Assembly (NCBI GenBank): GCA_001314545.1 | Contig: LIHN01000009.1 | Location: forward strand, 1 to 64,000 | From: Bacteroidetes bacterium HLUCCA01 | GTDB taxonomy: Bacteria > Bacteroidota > Rhodothermia > Balneolales > HLUCCA01 | Direction of reading: 5' to 3' | Length of the DNA stretch: 64,000 bases | In this document: piece after piece, positions 61,635 to 64,000 of the stretch | How the letters are laid out: every line of letters begins with the position of its first letter | Position numbering within the stretch: position 1 is the first letter of the stretch | Position numbers and translations under genes: made by a program | Notes under the pieces: generated by a model | What the model was told of the DNA's origin: nothing | What the model saw: only the letters and a program-made list of their open reading frames with translations | The model's database searches: none

Positions 61635-64000
61635 TTAAAACACGATTCGGAGTGATGCTGAGGGCTGAAACCCCATGTCGTATACGGTCGCGCGCTCACT
61701 GCTGAGCCGGGACCATGGTCCCTCATTGGTCACCACCTGCCTGATCTCACTGTACCAGGGATTTTTACGGTTCAATGCATTGTAAAGCCCCAGCTGGATT
61801 TCCACAGACTGCACCCCGAACGAAGATCGGTTTCCTGAGCGACCGGTTTCAATCCGATATTGTAAACTCACATCAACCCGCCGGTACCCGCCCATCCGCT
61901 GCTGTGCGCCGGCCAGGCTGCTGAAATGAAGGCGGTCCGGGATGCCCGAAGCCAGGTAGTAACTCACCGAGAGATCCAGGCCTTCCAGCGGACGCAGCAT
62001 CAACGTGGAAGTGGACTGATGCCGGCGGTCGAAACCCGCGAAGAACCAGTCTCCGCCATCAATTATGTCATTACGGAGCCGGACTTCGCTGAACGTATAC
62101 CCTTGCATAAGCACAACATAGCGGTGATTATGCACCAGGGTAACCTCCACACCGCGGGCAAGCCCCTCGTTATCCGTGTACCAGGGCGATCCGGCCAGAG
62201 GACGCTCAATTTGCTGGATGTTGATTTCATGGAGTCGGAGGTTTTGTTGCCGACGGTAATAGGCCTCCACCGAAATCATTCCGCCCGACCAGGTCGCCAG
62301 TGAAAATCCGGAAGACCAGGTATGCGCCAGGGTTGGTCGCTGATCGGCATCGGCCTGAATCCACATATCGCTGGTGGTTGCATTAAAAAACCGGACTTTA
62401 TGCATGAACTGATGCGTTGTTGAATAACTGACGCGCGCCTGCAAACCCGGGGCAGCCTCCCAAAGCAATTTCACGCGGGGTGAGGCGCGCAGATACCCGC
62501 CGTTACTGAAATAATGCAGCCGAAATCCTGCATCGGCCTGTAAACCCAAACCAAGCTGCCATCGATTTTCAATAAAGGCTTCGTTGAGCCAGCTGTCAGA
62601 CAACAGGTAAAAATTCGGACGGTTCAGTGATTCCTCCAGATAAGCTGTACGATGCCGATGGATTGATGCACCAAAACGAAGCTGCGTAAATCCATCCGGC
62701 TGCACTTCCAATGAAAGATGACCGTGGTTCAGTTCACTCGCATTGCTGAAGGGTGTAACAAAAGTGACGGGCTGGTCATCACTGGCTGAAGGTCTCTGGT
62801 ACGTAAAATCTTCTCTGCTGAAATGGGTCAGATAATAACTGTAACCGGCCGTCAGTTGAAGTTGTGTCCCTCCAGCAGTACGGTGTGAAAGGTGCGTGGC
62901 GAGGGTATTGCTGCCCCAGTTATTTTCTGTTTCGAACTGCTGCTCCTGAAAGAGACGGACCAGGAAGAGTCCCTCCGCGGAAGGATCCGGAACCGTGGAA
63001 AATTCACCACGGGTGAGGCGACTGAGCTCCTGACGCGTGTCATCAAAACCGGAATAACCGGTAATGGTCCACTGCGTGCGCGAATCCGGTTCGAAAAAAA
63101 GTTTTCCATGCAGGTCATAGAACCGGGCATTGGCATCCAACCCCTGAACTACGGGTTGGCCGCCGAGCTGATCGGTAGAGGCAGGCCGATTCACATCCAG
63201 TCCCCAGGAAATCAGGTTATTGGTGGTGGCTAGCGGTGAGGTATTGACCAGGGATGTTCGTCCGGCAAGCATCCAGCTGGATTTCCCGCGTTGCAGCGGT
63301 CCGTCGAGGCTGGCACGTATAGATGTTCCTGTAACGGCCGCCGAACCACTATACTCGTGAAGCGACCCGGTTTTGGTTACCAGGTGAAGCAGTCCGCCGG
63401 GAGTTCCCTGATAGCGGGCCGGAATTACCGTGTAAAACAATGCCCCGGTTCGAATCACATCGTGATTGAATGCGTCGAGGAGGCCAAAAAGGTGCGACCG
63501 GTTGTAGACCACGGCCCCGTCCAGCAGTACCTGAAAGGCATCCTCGTTGGCACCGCGAACAAAGAGACCGTCACTGAGCGATCCACCCGTTGATACCGAT
63601 GGTAACTGTTGTACCGCCCGGATGGCGTTTCCTTCGCCGAGAGGACTAAATCGACCGGCCGACAACAACGTGGATCGCAATGTATCCGATGGGCTGCCGA
63701 GCGCGTGCCCCGTAATCACAATGCCGTCAGCCATAACTGTCCGGGGCTGCATCCGCACACTCAACTCACCGCCCAACGCCGCAACATCCCCCCCGCGCAA
63801 CGCCACCCGCTCCGTGCCATACCCCACAAACGACACCGAAACCCAGACCATCTCCCCCGCACGCACCGACAACTCCGCCGCAAAACGACCATCCGGACCC
63901 GAATGCAGCTCCCGCACCACACCCCCCTCCGTCTCAATACGCACACCCGCATACCCAAGCCGCTCACCACGCTCACCGTCCAGCACCACACCCCGCAACA
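61635..64000 (-). CDS. TonB-dependent receptor, N-terminus cut by window edge
   Basis: The frame stays open to the right edge, so the signal peptide and start are missing. The visible part begins in a carboxypeptidase-regulatory-like beta domain (LDGERGERLGYAGVRIE, GRFAAELSVRAGEMVWV, SFVGYGTERVALRGGDVA), then a plug (LGEGNAIRAVQQLPSVSTGG, GLFVRGANEDAFQVLLDG, PARYQGTPGGLLHLVTKTG) and a barrel ending PSASLRIVF. It is a non-SusC TonB receptor, of the type that often imports siderophores, metals or peptides; the ligand is unknown. The carboxypeptidase-like part is unusually GC-rich. Confidence 0.88.
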   Translation of the reverse strand, partial: LRGVVLDGERGERLGYAGVRIETEGGVVRELHSGPDGRFAAELSVRAGEMVWVSVSFVGYGTERVALRGGDVAALGGELSVRMQPRTVMADGIVITGHALGSPSDTLRSTLLSAGRFSPLGEGNAIRAVQQLPSVSTGGSLSDGLFVRGANEDAFQVLLDGAVVYNRSHLFGLLDAFNHDVIRTGALFYTVIPARYQGTPGGLLHLVTKTGSLHEYSGSAAVTGTSIRASLDGPLQRGKSSWMLAGRTSLVNTSPLATTNNLISWGLDVNRPASTDQLGGQPVVQGLDANARFYDLHGKLFFEPDSRTQWTITGYSGFDDTRQELSRLTRGEFSTVPDPSAEGLFLVRLFQEQQFETENNWGSNTLATHLSHRTAGGTQLQLTAGYSYYLTHFSREDFTYQRPSASDDQPVTFVTPFSNASELNHGHLSLEVQPDGFTQLRFGASIHRHRTAYLEESLNRPNFYLLSDSWLNEAFIENRWQLGLGLQADAGFRLHYFSNGGYLRASPRVKLLWEAAPGLQARVSYSTTHQFMHKVRFFNATTSDMWIQADADQRPTLAHTWSSGFSLATWSGGMISVEAYYRRQQNLRLHEINIQQIERPLAGSPWYTDNEGLARGVEVTLVHNHRYVVLMQGYTFSEVRLRNDIIDGGDWFFAGFDRRHQSTSTLMLRPLEGLDLSVSYYLASGIPDRLHFSSLAGAQQRMGGYRRVDVSLQYRIETGRSGNRSSFGVQSVEIQLGLYNALNRKNPWYSEIRQVVTNEGPWSRLSSERATVYDMGFQPSASLRIVF

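Noticed and set aside
1-64000. tRNA or rRNA genes
   Set aside because: I looked for T-loop and conserved rRNA segments and saw none.

Overview
Host and composition. From about 3.8 kb to the right edge the window reads like a moderately GC-rich member of the Rhodothermota/Balneolota (Bacteroidota superphylum). Markers are a SusC/SusD pair, a type IX secretion C-terminal sorting domain on a chitinase-like protein ('NYPNPFNP'), many lipoproteins with hydrophobic signal peptides ending in Cys, DUF4920 and DUF3810 proteins, exported prolyl-oligopeptidase and tricorn-like peptidases, and LytTR/LytS signalling. I saw no rRNA, tRNA or CRISPR array, so the placement rests on protein families only. The first 3.8 kb is clearly more AT-rich and looks foreign.

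Region 1 (1-3829) is an integron-type cassette run without a visible integrase. Three attC-like sites of similar sequence separate a Fic protein, a HigB-HigA pair, a reverse-strand toxin/Xre pair and a HigB2-HigA2-like pair. Three of the modules carry their own operator-like repeats or palindromes. The array ends inside the antitoxin of the last pair, which overlaps a host-like lipoprotein gene; no closing attC is visible.

Region 2 (3816-11800): lipoprotein, a small-molecule kinase with a CysQ/IMPase-like phosphatase (the gene junction is tandemly duplicated), an exported GH18 protein, a SIMPL protein, a 66-bp tandem repeat, then the most unusual gene: a single ORF joining an ArsR repressor, a rhodanese and an SQR-like flavoprotein, followed by an exported DsrE-like protein. 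A perfect ArsR-type palindrome lies in its promoter. I read this as a self-regulated reactive-sulfur unit.

Region 3 (11872-34070): an exported EEP hydrolase and DmpA-like P1 peptidase, an exported serine protease with a PPC domain, a DUF3810 membrane protein, pyruvate formate-lyase and its activase, DUF4168, an AlkD-like protein with a triplicated 3' end, a PI-PLC-like lipoprotein, a 63-bp perfect palindrome, a 1071-aa tricorn-like protease, a GAF/PAS/GAF histidine kinase, a DUF4920 + mono-heme cytochrome pair, adenine deaminase, an aldo/keto reductase, a PrcB-like lipoprotein and a DUF302 protein.

Region 4 (34139-48531): PEP carboxylase, a DUF2892 membrane protein, an amidohydrolase lipoprotein, a stand-alone Hpt protein, a 602-aa cysteine-rich protein of unknown function in an apparent operon with a di-heme peroxidase, a second membrane-anchored di-heme peroxidase behind a structured leader, a CapA-like lipoprotein and an S9 peptidase.

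Region 5 (48701-64000): SusC/SusD, a LytS-type kinase and LytTR regulator whose junction is a 44-bp triplicate repeat, two lipoproteins of unknown function, two tandem paralogous outer-membrane barrels and a TonB-dependent receptor cut by the window edge.

A recurrent theme is short tandem duplication of gene ends and gene junctions (71 bp, 44 bp x3, 57/63 bp x3), in two cases keeping ATGA stop/start overlaps and leaving tiny relic reading frames.
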